A stretch of DNA of 64,000 nucleotides from an uncultured Clostridia bacterium (GCA_947175195.1 CAMWLQ010000004.1:62001-126000); one strand, 5' to 3'. Shown: positions 45,284 through 55,235, numbered from the stretch's first letter. Notes: generated by a model from the sequence alone, not told the origin. A program made the numbers and translations.

Positions 45284-48200
45284 CTATTCCTCCGTCTGCG
45301 TAGGTGCGGTAACTGTGAGCGTGCCGTTTCGCACAACATTCAACTTATAGTTGCCGTTGTCCGAGCCGCTCAACGTAACGTTAATAATGTGTTTGCCTAC
45401 AGGGATATTACCGTCGACGGTGAGTACATTCAAACTGAACGTGACTGTAACGTTGTCACCCGATATAAGTCCGTCGACGGTGTACGTGTAATCGGGCGTT
45501 TGCCCGTACTCGATTGTAACGTCATTTACACTGATGGTCAATACACGTTGTTGTACTGTAAAACGGACAGTCGTATTAGTAAGCGTGTAGTTTTGTTGTT
45601 CGGTAGCGAACGCCGCCGTGGCGGTGCCCGTGCCGACGTCCCTGCGTCCGCCGCTGACGGTAAGCGGCAAATCCTCACCGTTTACGCCCTTGGCGGTTGC
45701 GGTAGGCGTTTGCTCGCTGCCGTTGTATGTGAGCGCAGTGTTGCTCCACTCCACACGCACCTCCATAGACAGGATTATAAACGGCCACTGTGCGGCGGTA
45801 AGTTCACTCGTGATGTCGTCATATATAGGAAATAAGGGGCCGTCATATATTGTATAGTTGGGGTCGGCAACCGTAGCGGTAGCCGTATAATTACCTGCGT
45901 TTATCGCGCCCTCGGGGAAGTCCTCGATGATAACTGTTAAGGGGACGTTTTTGTCTTTAGCTCCGGTAACCATTGCGGTGGGCAATTGCGCTTGACCGTT
46001 GTACCTGACAACACTGTTGGACCATCCGATGCCGGTAAGCACGTACGGCGCGATCGTAAACTCCTTGCTTGCAGTCGTCGGATCCAACGTGTAGTTTTTG
46101 TTCGCCGAGGTTGCGGTTGCCGTGTATGTAGCCGTCTTGTTACCGTCGATCATATTAACGTTTATCTGCCCGCCTGTTATGTTCAGATTAACATTTGCGT
46201 TATTGACGCCGACCGCGGTTGCCGTGGGCGCCTGAACTTCGCCATTGTAAGTAAGCTCGGTATTACCCCACGTTACGCTCACCTGCTTGGGCGTAATTTT
46301 AAAGCCCTTGCTTTTTTCGCTCGACTCGTCAATCGTGTAGTTGGTATTGACTATTTCCGCCGTGACGGTATAGTTTTCGCCCGCATCGATTTGAGTGCCG
46401 ATGTAACGAATATCGAGCTCGCTGTCCCACAAGTCGAATGCTTGCGCCGACGGGCTGTGCGAATTTCCGTCGTACTCGAACTCAGTTTGTTCGCCCCAAG
46501 TGAGAGGGACGGGACGCGGGTAAATTGTGTACGTATACGTTTCACCTTCGGCTATGTAATATTTTTCGGCGATGTAGCTGCTAAGCGTTGCCCTTTCCGT
46601 ATGCGTACCTGCATCCAATACGGTAGCACCCATGAAGTATATAGAATCGTTATTGACAGCGTTGTGCGCCGTAGGTTGGATAACCCTTTGCTTGCCGTCA
46701 AACACGCTTTCCGTGCCGTAAGATTGAGTGTCATCGCCAAGCGATCCAATGCTCTTATGTTCCCACGTTACGGTGAGCGGGCGTTTATTAACGTTCACCT
46801 TGATTTCCGCGGCGTTGCCCGAAGTGCGCAACGTCACCTCCGGCGCGCTCACCTTGACTATGGCGGTGTACGTGTGCATACCGACGTCCGACGCATTCTC
46901 TTTCAAGACTTGGTCGTAGCTTATGCGCTGAGTTTCGTCGTACCATTCGTATTCGATTTGCACGTCGCCGAGCGGGTGCGTAACGGTAGCAGTAAGCTCA
47001 AAGTCGTCGCCGTAAACAAAGTCGGTGCTGCCGTCTACCGCCGACAACGTTATTTGCGGCTTGACAAGCTCCCAGTGCGGCGCAATAGCTACTTCGGAAT
47101 ATCCCTCGCTAAGCAACTCCGAAAGCGAAGTGAACTCACGATATTGGGGAGTGTTGAACGCCGAGTAATGCATATGGCGAGTAAACGCCTCACCTCGGTC
47201 GAACGGCTCTAACAGCTCGTCGGCTTTGTCGGCTACGGTCAGCTTGAAATCGCGCTTTATGCCGTTTATCGTTGCGAAATTGAACCAGTCGGCGGTGTTG
47301 TACATGTTGTCGTTGCTTACGCCCGCAAGCACCTTGTAGATCCTTTGGAAACGCACGGGAACGTTGTCGCAGCTCTTTGTGATTGTCATGCCGTCCAATG
47401 CCTTGCCGCCGTCTTGCAGCTCGCACATTATTTGACCGTTACCGCCGTTGATTTTTATGTTATTGTAGCAGTAGTACAAATCCTCGTCCGAGTTTACGTC
47501 CGAATATTCCACATAATCCACGTCGTCAAAATCGGACAAAACGAACTTATCGCCCTTTTTGCCGTACCACGTGGGAATGATTTCGCCTTGAGCGTACAAA
47601 TACGAATCGCGGTCGTAATCGAACGTTACGTACACCTCGTCCTTGTCCAAGCCGATAGGTCGAACGCGATTGCCAAGCTCATGTTTTAACGTAGTATATA
47701 TGATGTTTTCTTGTTCGCCGTACAGATTGTATTTGATTGTGTCAACGTCTTTTTTGTCGGCGTATATAATTATTTTTGTGTTTAAGCTGCGCACCGAGTT
47801 CAAGTCCTCGCACAACGCAACGTCGCTGTCGCAGTTTAGCGTTACGCTCTTTATATTGGCATATGAAAAAATGTTGGCGGACACGGCGGTCACCTTCCGC
47901 CCGTTGAACTCATACGGGATTACCACTTTGTCGCCCTTGCCGTAAACAATGTCAGTTACCATGCATTCGTTGTCGCCGACATACGTATAAACAAGCGGGA
48001 TTGTGTCGTTGCCTTGACCGAAATAGCCGTCGCTTATTATGGTTATGCCGTAAAACAATACGAGTGCCAAAAGCACAACCGCCGAAAGACCTATAGCAAA
48101 AACGAGCTGAACATGCCGCATCAAGCGCAAACGCCGCGACGCATAAAGGTACGATATTGCCACCGCCAGTATGCCGAAAACATGCAACATTCCCCACGCC

Positions 48201-48535
48201 GCCTCCACGGTGTCGGCAAGTATGGCGGGGTTACTGCTGCCAAATTCGGCAAGCCAAATAATTACAAATACTATTGTGACTATTATATATACTATAAACA
48301 ACGTTAGCGTATACTTGAACCGCTGATTGGACAGCGCCACGCCCGCCAAGTACAGCAGGTCCGCAACCGTCATTGCAAACGGCAAAAACCAGTACGCACT
48401 TGACGCGCCGAATACCCACAACGCTATGCACGCGGCAAAATCGGCTACCGACATTAGCGCCAAGCCTATAATCAACCATATTTTATGTTTGCCCGAAAGC
48501 ATTTCCGTGACGGGCGAATGTGAAACGTTTTTCAT
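45284..48535 (-). CDS. Five-TM protein with leucine-rich-like region and extracellular MBG/Ig repeats
   Basis: A 1083-aa protein. Five TM helices occupy about 18-165. Next comes a BspA/LRR_5-like unit (IPYEFNGRKVTAVSANIF...IKSVTL, about 208-235) and a mixed region. The tail (about 590-1083) is a string of MBG/Ig-like repeats marked by recurring YNGxxQxPTA (ELTYNGEVQAPTA, VVRYNGQAQLPTA, ALTYNGSEQTPTA) and a final YGQTPDYTYTVDGL module. The long repeat tail is probably outside the cell. It is odd to find a surface protein between nucleic-acid-handling genes, yet spacing on both sides is only 3 and 10 nt. Confidence 0.78.
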   Translation of the reverse strand: MKNVSHSPVTEMLSGKHKIWLIIGLALMSVADFAACIALWVFGASSAYWFLPFAMTVADLLYLAGVALSNQRFKYTLTLFIVYIIVTIVFVIIWLAEFGSSNPAILADTVEAAWGMLHVFGILAVAISYLYASRRLRLMRHVQLVFAIGLSAVVLLALVLFYGITIISDGYFGQGNDTIPLVYTYVGDNECMVTDIVYGKGDKVVIPYEFNGRKVTAVSANIFSYANIKSVTLNCDSDVALCEDLNSVRSLNTKIIIYADKKDVDTIKYNLYGEQENIIYTTLKHELGNRVRPIGLDKDEVYVTFDYDRDSYLYAQGEIIPTWYGKKGDKFVLSDFDDVDYVEYSDVNSDEDLYYCYNNIKINGGNGQIMCELQDGGKALDGMTITKSCDNVPVRFQRIYKVLAGVSNDNMYNTADWFNFATINGIKRDFKLTVADKADELLEPFDRGEAFTRHMHYSAFNTPQYREFTSLSELLSEGYSEVAIAPHWELVKPQITLSAVDGSTDFVYGDDFELTATVTHPLGDVQIEYEWYDETQRISYDQVLKENASDVGMHTYTAIVKVSAPEVTLRTSGNAAEIKVNVNKRPLTVTWEHKSIGSLGDDTQSYGTESVFDGKQRVIQPTAHNAVNNDSIYFMGATVLDAGTHTERATLSSYIAEKYYIAEGETYTYTIYPRPVPLTWGEQTEFEYDGNSHSPSAQAFDLWDSELDIRYIGTQIDAGENYTVTAEIVNTNYTIDESSEKSKGFKITPKQVSVTWGNTELTYNGEVQAPTATAVGVNNANVNLNITGGQINVNMIDGNKTATYTATATSANKNYTLDPTTASKEFTIAPYVLTGIGWSNSVVRYNGQAQLPTAMVTGAKDKNVPLTVIIEDFPEGAINAGNYTATATVADPNYTIYDGPLFPIYDDITSELTAAQWPFIILSMEVRVEWSNTALTYNGSEQTPTATAKGVNGEDLPLTVSGGRRDVGTGTATAAFATEQQNYTLTNTTVRFTVQQRVLTISVNDVTIEYGQTPDYTYTVDGLISGDNVTVTFSLNVLTVDGNIPVGKHIINVTLSGSDNGNYKLNVVRNGTLTVTAPTQTEE

Positions 48536-48545
48536 TAATGTACCC

Positions 48546-50186
48546 TCACTTTACCTTTTTGGGCGGATCGATATAGCCGAAATCATGCGCGTCCAGCTTG
48601 TTGAACACGTATCTCTCCTCGCCCAGCTCGAAAATTATAATATTGCTGTCTTCCTTACAAAACTTTTTGTCCTTTAGGTGCTTGAGCCTTACGCGCAGCG
48701 CGAGCATTTTGCTGTACTTGCGGTACAGCTTTTTGCCCTCTTCGGTATACGCAAAATCGCCGCACAGCCTGCAATACCCGTTTTTGCCGGTATGCTCGCC
48801 GTACGTCCTGCCGCAGCACTTGCACTTTTTAACCTTGCCGTCGGTAAGCACAAACGCTTGCTCGTCCAGGTTGAGCGTGGACGTGAGCTTGCCACCGTCC
48901 ACACCGCTCGAAAATATATTGGTATAAACAACCTCGGGATAAGGACAGCCCTTGCACTTGCGTTCCACATTGCCGTCCGCGTCCGTGAATTCCACCGATT
49001 GATTAAAACAAATGAGCCGCGTGCAATCGCTGTTTCGCATATTCTCCTTGCACGAAATTTTGAACAAGTGCCGCGAAATCAACGCCGAGCTTTTTATCAA
49101 ATTGATTGCCTCGTTGCCCAGTCCGAGATTGCGCTCGGCAAAATCCAAAACGTACCCGCCGTCATATTCGTCTTGATCGAACAGTACGTTGTTGTTTTCC
49201 ACCAGCAGTACGCCGTCCTTGCTGCAATTTGTGCAGTACAGGCTTATGCTGTTGTTAAGCCCCACTATCAGCTTGAGCACGTTTTGCCCACCCACGCTGA
49301 CCGCATAGGCAAAGTTTTGCCATTCCACGTGCGAAATGCCCAGCACGGTAACGTGCGTACATTCCAGCTCCTTTTCGTCGCTGGTGGCAAGCAGCTTTAG
49401 CATTTTTTCTATCTTGGGCAAATAGTCGGGGTTGAACATTATGTAATCGGCGCACCCCTCGTCCTCGAAAAGACTGCCCGCGCGGTTGAGTACGTCGCTG
49501 ACCAGTTGACCGTCCACCAGCTCGCCCGCGCCGCTTTGCCCGTCGTCGGACGGCACCGCCGATTTAATGTAATCGTCTATGCCCTTTGCCTCGCCGCGGC
49601 TGACGGGTATGAACTTGCCGTCACGCCCGACTCTAAAGTACACCTTGCCGAGCAACGGCTCCGATTCCGCGCCGCCGTTTATTTCCAAACGCATTGACAC
49701 CGCGTAAAAGTTTTCCGCCTCGGGCGTGTAGCGCTCGGACACCGAAAACGGCGCGTCGATCACGCGCTTTAAAAAGCCGTCCGAAAATCTTTTGATAACA
49801 GCCTCTACAGCGCCGCTGCCGGCAGCAAGCCGACTGTCGACGGGCTGACGGAATTCTATAAGCGAGTAGTATTTGTGGTAGTCCGCGCCGACGTCCGCAA
49901 TGAGCTGTTCCCAGTCCGAGCTGCTGCTGTCAAAGCTTTTGCCGCGCAGGTTGGCAAACCAGCTCGCACCGTCCTTGTCGAACCTGAGCTCGTTTTCCTC
50001 GCCGCCCCTTGCGCCGTTTACGCCGTGCTCGTCTTGGCAGTACACAAACACATTAGCCGCCGTTACTATTTCCGTATCGGTGACGCGCTTTATATTTACC
50101 TTGTCGGACAAAAATCCGTTTTTGTATAGACTGCAAATGCTTTTGAATTCCTTTTCGTATTCGCAGCCGACGTTAATTCTTGCCAT
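48546..50186 (-). CDS. Zn-cluster protein of unknown family
   Basis: A 546-aa protein. An unrecognised alpha/beta front (1-300) leads into cysteine clusters CTNC (about 319-322), CKGCPYPE (about 407-414) and a paired knuckle CKCCGRTYGEHTGKNGYCRLCGD (about 456-478). These resemble the Cys clusters in the tail of the neighbouring helicase. SD AAGGAG is 6 nt before the ATG, 3 nt after the helicase stop. Likely a partner of that helicase. Confidence 0.66.
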   Translation of the reverse strand: MARINVGCEYEKEFKSICSLYKNGFLSDKVNIKRVTDTEIVTAANVFVYCQDEHGVNGARGGEENELRFDKDGASWFANLRGKSFDSSSSDWEQLIADVGADYHKYYSLIEFRQPVDSRLAAGSGAVEAVIKRFSDGFLKRVIDAPFSVSERYTPEAENFYAVSMRLEINGGAESEPLLGKVYFRVGRDGKFIPVSRGEAKGIDDYIKSAVPSDDGQSGAGELVDGQLVSDVLNRAGSLFEDEGCADYIMFNPDYLPKIEKMLKLLATSDEKELECTHVTVLGISHVEWQNFAYAVSVGGQNVLKLIVGLNNSISLYCTNCSKDGVLLVENNNVLFDQDEYDGGYVLDFAERNLGLGNEAINLIKSSALISRHLFKISCKENMRNSDCTRLICFNQSVEFTDADGNVERKCKGCPYPEVVYTNIFSSGVDGGKLTSTLNLDEQAFVLTDGKVKKCKCCGRTYGEHTGKNGYCRLCGDFAYTEEGKKLYRKYSKMLALRVRLKHLKDKKFCKEDSNIIIFELGEERYVFNKLDAHDFGYIDPPKKVK

Positions 50187-50189
50187 GGT

Positions 50190-53081
50190 CTACTCCTTTT
50201 CGCTCTCGCCGTCGCGTTCGAGAATACGGCGGACGTCGGTGACGATTTCCGCCTGCTCGCCGAGGTTTTGGCAAAAGCCTTCGCCGCCGTCATGGTCGAA
50301 CTTCCACAGCTCGGATATGAAGGTGGCAAACGTGCGCGCAACAACGGGGCGCAGCTTGCCGTGGTTACGGCGCGACGAACAGCTTGGCATGGGACAGTCC
50401 GCCTCCCACTTGTCGTTAAACTCCAAAGCATACGGCTTGGGGCTGCAGCCTGCGTAATCGCAGTCGGAGCACCGTCCGCCCTCGCCCGCCTCGCCGACGA
50501 TTTGCTCTTTGGGCAGTCCCGCAATCTTGCATTTGTCCCAGCAGTCGCTGTTGTCGCACATTGCGCAAATGCGCATGAGCTCGACGTCCGATATGTTGCT
50601 GACCTCTTTGTACCGTTTGAGCACGGGGCATTTTCCGTACATATGCCCGCCCTTGTTAAAGCGTTGGCAATGCGCTATGGCACAAATTTTGCGGCAGTAT
50701 ATGGACCTGTCGCCCTTTTCGCCCGAATTGCACATCCTGCCGCGCTCGCCGTTTTCCACACTGGAAAAACACATATATCCGTCCGACACCGAGCGCGTGA
50801 GCACCGTGCCGCAGTTGTCGCACTTAAAGTCGTATACAGTTATCTCGCACATCTCCGTGCCGTTGCCGTCGGCGTCTATGCACTGCGTTTCGGCGCGGCA
50901 TACGAGCGCGCCCGGTTTTTTGCGCTTTTCGTCGTAAGCCTCTTTGGACATCAATACTACCCTGCCGCACGCGTTGCAGCGCAGCGCGACCATTTGGTCG
51001 GAGTTGCTGCCCGCAAGTATGGTGGCGTCGCCCGTGTTGCCCGAAAGCAAGCCTATCTCGGCAAAGTACGCAAGCGCAAAGCCTTCCAGCTTGCTCATAT
51101 CCGCAAGCGAATACACTATTACGTCGTTCTTTTGCCCAAGCCTGAATATACGCCCTATGCGCTGGTCCATTGCCAGCGGGTCGTAGGTTACTTGATAATT
51201 TATTATTATGCTCGATTCCTGAAGGTTTGCGCCCTCGGTGTACTTGGCGTCCTTTACTATGAGTATGGCATTACCGCGCTTTGCCGAATTGAACTCGCGC
51301 TCTACCGCGTGCACGTCGGCTGCCTCGTCGCCCACTATTATCCTGTCTTTAAGCTCGGGATCGCGCATGAGCGCGGCGCACACCTCGTCGTATATGCGTT
51401 CGCCTTTTCCGAGGTTGTAATCGAAGAACACCAGCACGCGTTTGTCCTTGTGCTGCTTGAGTATGCGCACAGCCGTTTCGTACTTGTAGTCGGTAATGCT
51501 GTCGCTCAGCTGTACGGGCACAAAGTACGACTGCTTGGCAACGCTGCCGTGCGTGTTGCGCAGGCGGTCGGCGTAGTACGTGATATAACCGTTTTTGGTG
51601 TGTATGGCTTTGGTTTGCGGATCGCCTTCCGCCAGCCTGCCCAGTATGCTGTTTATTACGTGCGCATACGCCTGCTCCACCGAAAGATTGCCGCGCAAGT
51701 TCTTTACGTAGTCTATTAGCGACAGCTCCTCCGAGCCGACATGCACGATGGGCATGCCCGCCTCTTTCGAGCGCGAAAAGTCTACCGTTATCTTTTTTTC
51801 GTTAAGCCCCGTTATCTTGACCGTTTCGGGCACGCGCGACATCGGATAGAAAAAGTAATTGTGTACCGATTTGGTTTTGGATAGACGGTTGGGCTGGCGT
51901 ATCATAATGGAGCGCAGCACGCCGTTGTGGTACGCGTCCGATATGCGCTTTAGCACGTCGTCCTTTATCGCCTTGTTGCCCTCGGCGTTCAAAAAGTCGT
52001 CTATGTACTGCGCACGGTCGTACTGCGATTTGGCGTTAAAGTCGTCCGCCCTGCCTATTTTGAATAGGTACGAACGCAGCTCGTCAAAGTACTTTTGCAT
52101 TACCACCGAATATTTTACTCGGCGGATAAAATCGGTAATATTGGTCGCGCCGTAGCACACAGTGTCCTTGTAGTACTGCTTTTCCTCCAAGTACTGCGCC
52201 GTGCGGTCGGCGTCGTCCTTTTCGTCAAAGTCGGACGGATTGCCGCCCTTGCACCGCACAAAGTACCACAGGCGGAACATGTTTTCGAGATTGCCAGAGT
52301 GCGGCGTTGCGGTAAGCAACAAGCAGTACGTTGCGCCCGCGCGCTTTTTGGTTTGCATCATCTCCGACAGCATGCGCATTGCGCCCGCGTACTTGCCCGC
52401 GTCCTCGCTAAAGTGATGCGCCTCGTCAACAACGACGACGTCCACCAAAAAGTCGGGGCTGTACCGCCACTGCGCAAATATGTCTACGTCAACTATTATG
52501 GGGCGTTTGGGACGGATAAACTTGCCCTGCTTACTCACGCCCACCTTGGATAATACGTCCTGCAGCGTGGGGTACTCGCCGTCCGTTTTTTGCACCTTGT
52601 ACAACACGTCCTTACCCATACCGAACTTGTTTTCCAGTACGTCCACCCAGCTGTTAAGCACTTGGTCGGGCGTGATGACGATGAGCGATTTCATTTTGCC
52701 GCGCACGGCAAGCTCGCTCAATATTACGCCCGCCTCAAACGTTTTGCCGCTGCCCACGACGTCGGCAAGCAAGCCGAATCCGCGCAGGTCGCGCAAAAAC
52801 TTCTCCGCCGCCGCCTGCTGGTGCGAAAGTATAACGCTGCCGCCCTCGCCGTGAATATCCCTGTCCGCGCCAATGCCGTACTCGACCTTGCCGTTACGTT
52901 TTTTGTAGTGAGAACAGTCAATCAAAAGCTCGTGAAAATCGTCGTGGCTGTCCAACGCCTCCACGCTTTGCTGCGCCTCCGCAACCTGACGGGTAAACTT
53001 CTTTTTGTATTGCAGGTTGCTGCGCTGTACGTCGGCTGAAAACGCCGTGTCCGTAAATGTAAGCTTGTAGTTATCTTTCAT
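50190..53081 (-). CDS. SNF2/RapA-type SF2 helicase with Cys-rich C-terminal tail
   Basis: A 963-aa protein from the ATG at 53081, which has AAGGAG 11 nt upstream; a GTG at 53105 would overlap the previous gene. Motif I is DVVGSGKT, motif II DEAHHF, motif III LLTATPHSGN, and motif VI is MDQRIGRIFRLGQ, the SNF2/RapA signature. From about residue 690 there are over 25 Cys in pairs (CNACG, CDNCG, CAMCD, CSDCDYAGC, CPMPSC), suggesting several structural Zn sites. Predicted dsDNA/RNA translocase. Second gene of the operon, after the Hsp70. Confidence 0.86.
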   Translation of the reverse strand: MKDNYKLTFTDTAFSADVQRSNLQYKKKFTRQVAEAQQSVEALDSHDDFHELLIDCSHYKKRNGKVEYGIGADRDIHGEGGSVILSHQQAAAEKFLRDLRGFGLLADVVGSGKTFEAGVILSELAVRGKMKSLIVITPDQVLNSWVDVLENKFGMGKDVLYKVQKTDGEYPTLQDVLSKVGVSKQGKFIRPKRPIIVDVDIFAQWRYSPDFLVDVVVVDEAHHFSEDAGKYAGAMRMLSEMMQTKKRAGATYCLLLTATPHSGNLENMFRLWYFVRCKGGNPSDFDEKDDADRTAQYLEEKQYYKDTVCYGATNITDFIRRVKYSVVMQKYFDELRSYLFKIGRADDFNAKSQYDRAQYIDDFLNAEGNKAIKDDVLKRISDAYHNGVLRSIMIRQPNRLSKTKSVHNYFFYPMSRVPETVKITGLNEKKITVDFSRSKEAGMPIVHVGSEELSLIDYVKNLRGNLSVEQAYAHVINSILGRLAEGDPQTKAIHTKNGYITYYADRLRNTHGSVAKQSYFVPVQLSDSITDYKYETAVRILKQHKDKRVLVFFDYNLGKGERIYDEVCAALMRDPELKDRIIVGDEAADVHAVEREFNSAKRGNAILIVKDAKYTEGANLQESSIIINYQVTYDPLAMDQRIGRIFRLGQKNDVIVYSLADMSKLEGFALAYFAEIGLLSGNTGDATILAGSNSDQMVALRCNACGRVVLMSKEAYDEKRKKPGALVCRAETQCIDADGNGTEMCEITVYDFKCDNCGTVLTRSVSDGYMCFSSVENGERGRMCNSGEKGDRSIYCRKICAIAHCQRFNKGGHMYGKCPVLKRYKEVSNISDVELMRICAMCDNSDCWDKCKIAGLPKEQIVGEAGEGGRCSDCDYAGCSPKPYALEFNDKWEADCPMPSCSSRRNHGKLRPVVARTFATFISELWKFDHDGGEGFCQNLGEQAEIVTDVRRILERDGESEKE

Positions 53082-53101
53082 ACCGTTCCTGTCTCCTTCC
53101 C

Positions 53102-55093
53102 TCACGTCAACTGCGTTTCGATATTGAACGAGAATTCTATATCGCGTTTAAGCACAGTTTCCCTTTCGCCGTAGCCGCGGCTGTCCAAGTACTCTATAAC
53201 CGTGAATTCCGAGCCGTTGCGCTTTTTGTCGTTGCGGGCGTACGCCTTGGCGTAGCCGTCGCCGTCGATTTCCACGCCCAGCTTTAAGTATACCTCTTTG
53301 ATTATGCGCACGCGCCTGCCGTTGTAGTAGTACTTAGCACGGCTGCCGTTATTCATATTGTCTATACTGCCGTTGAGTACGCGCAAGCCAATTTCCCTTT
53401 GCAGCTTGTTAAGCATCGTCTTGTTGTCGGTGTCCACCACCAACAGGTTTTCACCGCCCGATCTCGAATACGTTATAAGCGGCGCTTTGCGCGAATGTTC
53501 TATGTCCTGCGCCGAGTAGAACGTGCTCATTATGTGCATTGCCGCCGACTGCTCGGAATTGTCGCCGGTAGTTATGCCGCCCTTGTCGCCGTCCTTTGGC
53601 GTGTAGTACGTTGCACCGTTTTGCGGCAAGCGCGTGCCCTTGTTGACCAGCACGCGAAAAAACGGTATAACGTTGTTGCCGTTGCCCACGACGCGGAAAA
53701 GCCGCACGCCGTAGGTCAGCGCAAGCACCATGTCGATTACCATACCGCACATGGACGCCACCGCGCAGCCAAGCGCAGGCGCGTACAGCGCGTCCTCGTG
53801 GCTCATAATGTTAAACCCGTCGTTCTTGACGCCTACGTATTCGCTGTCGTCCTTTTCGAATGTGTATACCTTTACGCCCAGCGGCTCGATAAACCTGCGG
53901 ATATATTTCATAAGTCCGTATGTTTCCACCGGTCCGCCGGTGATGAAAATCTTTTTTATATCGGTGTTTATCGGACGAATCAGCTCGTCGGTTATGTAGT
54001 TGACTATCTTGCGCGCTACGCCGTTGTTGTCCGTAATGCCAACGCACTTTTCAAACTGTTCGCGCGTTATATTGCGCTGTATAAGCAAGTCCCGCGACGC
54101 GGAAATGGGCACGCCGTAACGGAAGGCGCGACTGTCGTAAATGGGCATGCCGAGCACTATCTTTGCCGACTTGATGTCCTTTACAAACAGGTATTGCTTG
54201 GTGTTGAGCGCCGACTCGGCAATGTGCCCTTCCTGCCCGCTGGACGGTCTGCCCATGGTTTCCCGTCCCGACATTTGTCCTTCTATGTACCGCGCGATTG
54301 CGTCGTCGATGTCCTTGCCGCCTATGGGCGCGGGCTCGTTGTGTCCGTCCACGCCGTCCACCGATACGCCCGTTCCCGAAAACGTGACCTTGACGAGCGA
54401 AATGCGCTCCTCGCCTATATTGAATATTATCGACTTGTCGTTCTTAGCCATTCGTCCCGAATACTTGGCGTATGCGCACAGCGCCTTTGCCATGCTCATT
54501 ACCGATTTAGGCTGAGTGCCGAACGCGTGCGTTACAAGCCGTTTAAGCTCGTTTACGTACTCTCCGTCCGAAAACGCGGGATACACAATGCTCGGCGTTA
54601 TTTCGGGCGCTTTGCCCAACAATAATTGCAACCGACCGACCACAATGCCGTGCACGTATTCGAAAAACAGCTCGCACACCTCAGACGGGGTTTGCGGCGC
54701 GGTAAACGTTCTGTCCTTAAGCACCGCCGCGTCCAAATCGTCGGTAAGCACGTCGCGCTGCGGAAAGTAGAATTTGGGGAATCGCGTCTTTTTAAAGTAG
54801 TAATTACGGTTACTCTTTTGCGTCGTCGCGTTTGCCGCGGGCTGCAACAGCCTGAGCAAATCGCAAATTTTGACAACGGTAATAAACGGCTTGTCGCCGA
54901 CCGAATTCACCTCGTCGCCGAATAGCCATTTACTTTCCTCAACGTCGTAGTACGCCACCGACGGCACGGCGGTCATAGTCAGCGGGTCGCCCACTATCTT
55001 GCCCGTGTGATCGTTTCCGTCGTTGTACGCGTACGCGATTTTGATTGTGTCGCTGCCGAGATCGAGAGCTATGTGTACCGATTGTTTTGCCAT
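53102..55093 (-). CDS. Hsp70-like (actin-fold) ATPase
   Basis: A 663-aa protein with the actin/Hsp70 fold. Phosphate 1 loop is IALDLGSDTIKIAYA, phosphate 2 is IIFNIGEERISLVKV (the usual D-x-G-x-G is N-I-G-E-E, so degenerate), and the adenosine loop is KKIFITGGPVETYGLMKYI. The C-terminal region (about 470-663) begins GVRLFRVVGNGNNVIPFF, like the DnaK substrate-binding beta domain. It is not DnaK: length, poor phosphate 2 loop and inserted loops differ, and no grpE/dnaJ is adjacent. First gene of the operon, under a perfect promoter. Confidence 0.84.
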   Translation of the reverse strand: MAKQSVHIALDLGSDTIKIAYAYNDGNDHTGKIVGDPLTMTAVPSVAYYDVEESKWLFGDEVNSVGDKPFITVVKICDLLRLLQPAANATTQKSNRNYYFKKTRFPKFYFPQRDVLTDDLDAAVLKDRTFTAPQTPSEVCELFFEYVHGIVVGRLQLLLGKAPEITPSIVYPAFSDGEYVNELKRLVTHAFGTQPKSVMSMAKALCAYAKYSGRMAKNDKSIIFNIGEERISLVKVTFSGTGVSVDGVDGHNEPAPIGGKDIDDAIARYIEGQMSGRETMGRPSSGQEGHIAESALNTKQYLFVKDIKSAKIVLGMPIYDSRAFRYGVPISASRDLLIQRNITREQFEKCVGITDNNGVARKIVNYITDELIRPINTDIKKIFITGGPVETYGLMKYIRRFIEPLGVKVYTFEKDDSEYVGVKNDGFNIMSHEDALYAPALGCAVASMCGMVIDMVLALTYGVRLFRVVGNGNNVIPFFRVLVNKGTRLPQNGATYYTPKDGDKGGITTGDNSEQSAAMHIMSTFYSAQDIEHSRKAPLITYSRSGGENLLVVDTDNKTMLNKLQREIGLRVLNGSIDNMNNGSRAKYYYNGRRVRIIKEVYLKLGVEIDGDGYAKAYARNDKKRNGSEFTVIEYLDSRGYGERETVLKRDIEFSFNIETQLT

Positions 55094-55143
55094 TGCCGCT
55101 TTTTAGTTCCCTTGTTGTTAGACTATATAATTCGTCTACTTAA

Positions 55144-55172
55144 ATTATATCACCGTAATACTCTTATGTCAA
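55144..55172 (-). promoter_or_regulatory. Perfect consensus promoter of the ten-gene operon
   Basis: TTGACA (55167-55172), exactly 17 nt, TATAAT (55144-55149). The +1 would be near 55137, giving a leader of about 44 nt to the ATG at 55093. Such a strong promoter argues for constitutive transcription unless a repressor acts. Confidence 0.85.
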
Positions 55173-55196
55173 TTTGAGAAAGATTAGATTTACATT

Positions 55197-55235
55197 AAAA
55201 AAGCTCACCGAAAATTCTAAGAATTGTCGGTGAGC
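55197..55235 (-). terminator. Strong terminator between the small membrane gene and the operon promoter
   Basis: A 15-nt near-perfect stem (55203-55217 with 55221-55235, one mismatch) followed on the minus strand by T6. It insulates the ten-gene operon from upstream transcription. Confidence 0.9.

Noticed and set aside
50268-51719. 483-codon plus-strand ORF opposite the helicase gene
   Set aside because: Antisense to conserved helicase motifs; hydrophobic by composition only.
53102-55093. Housekeeping DnaK
   Set aside because: Phosphate 2 loop is degenerate, inserted loops are present, and no grpE or dnaJ is adjacent; it heads an unrelated operon.
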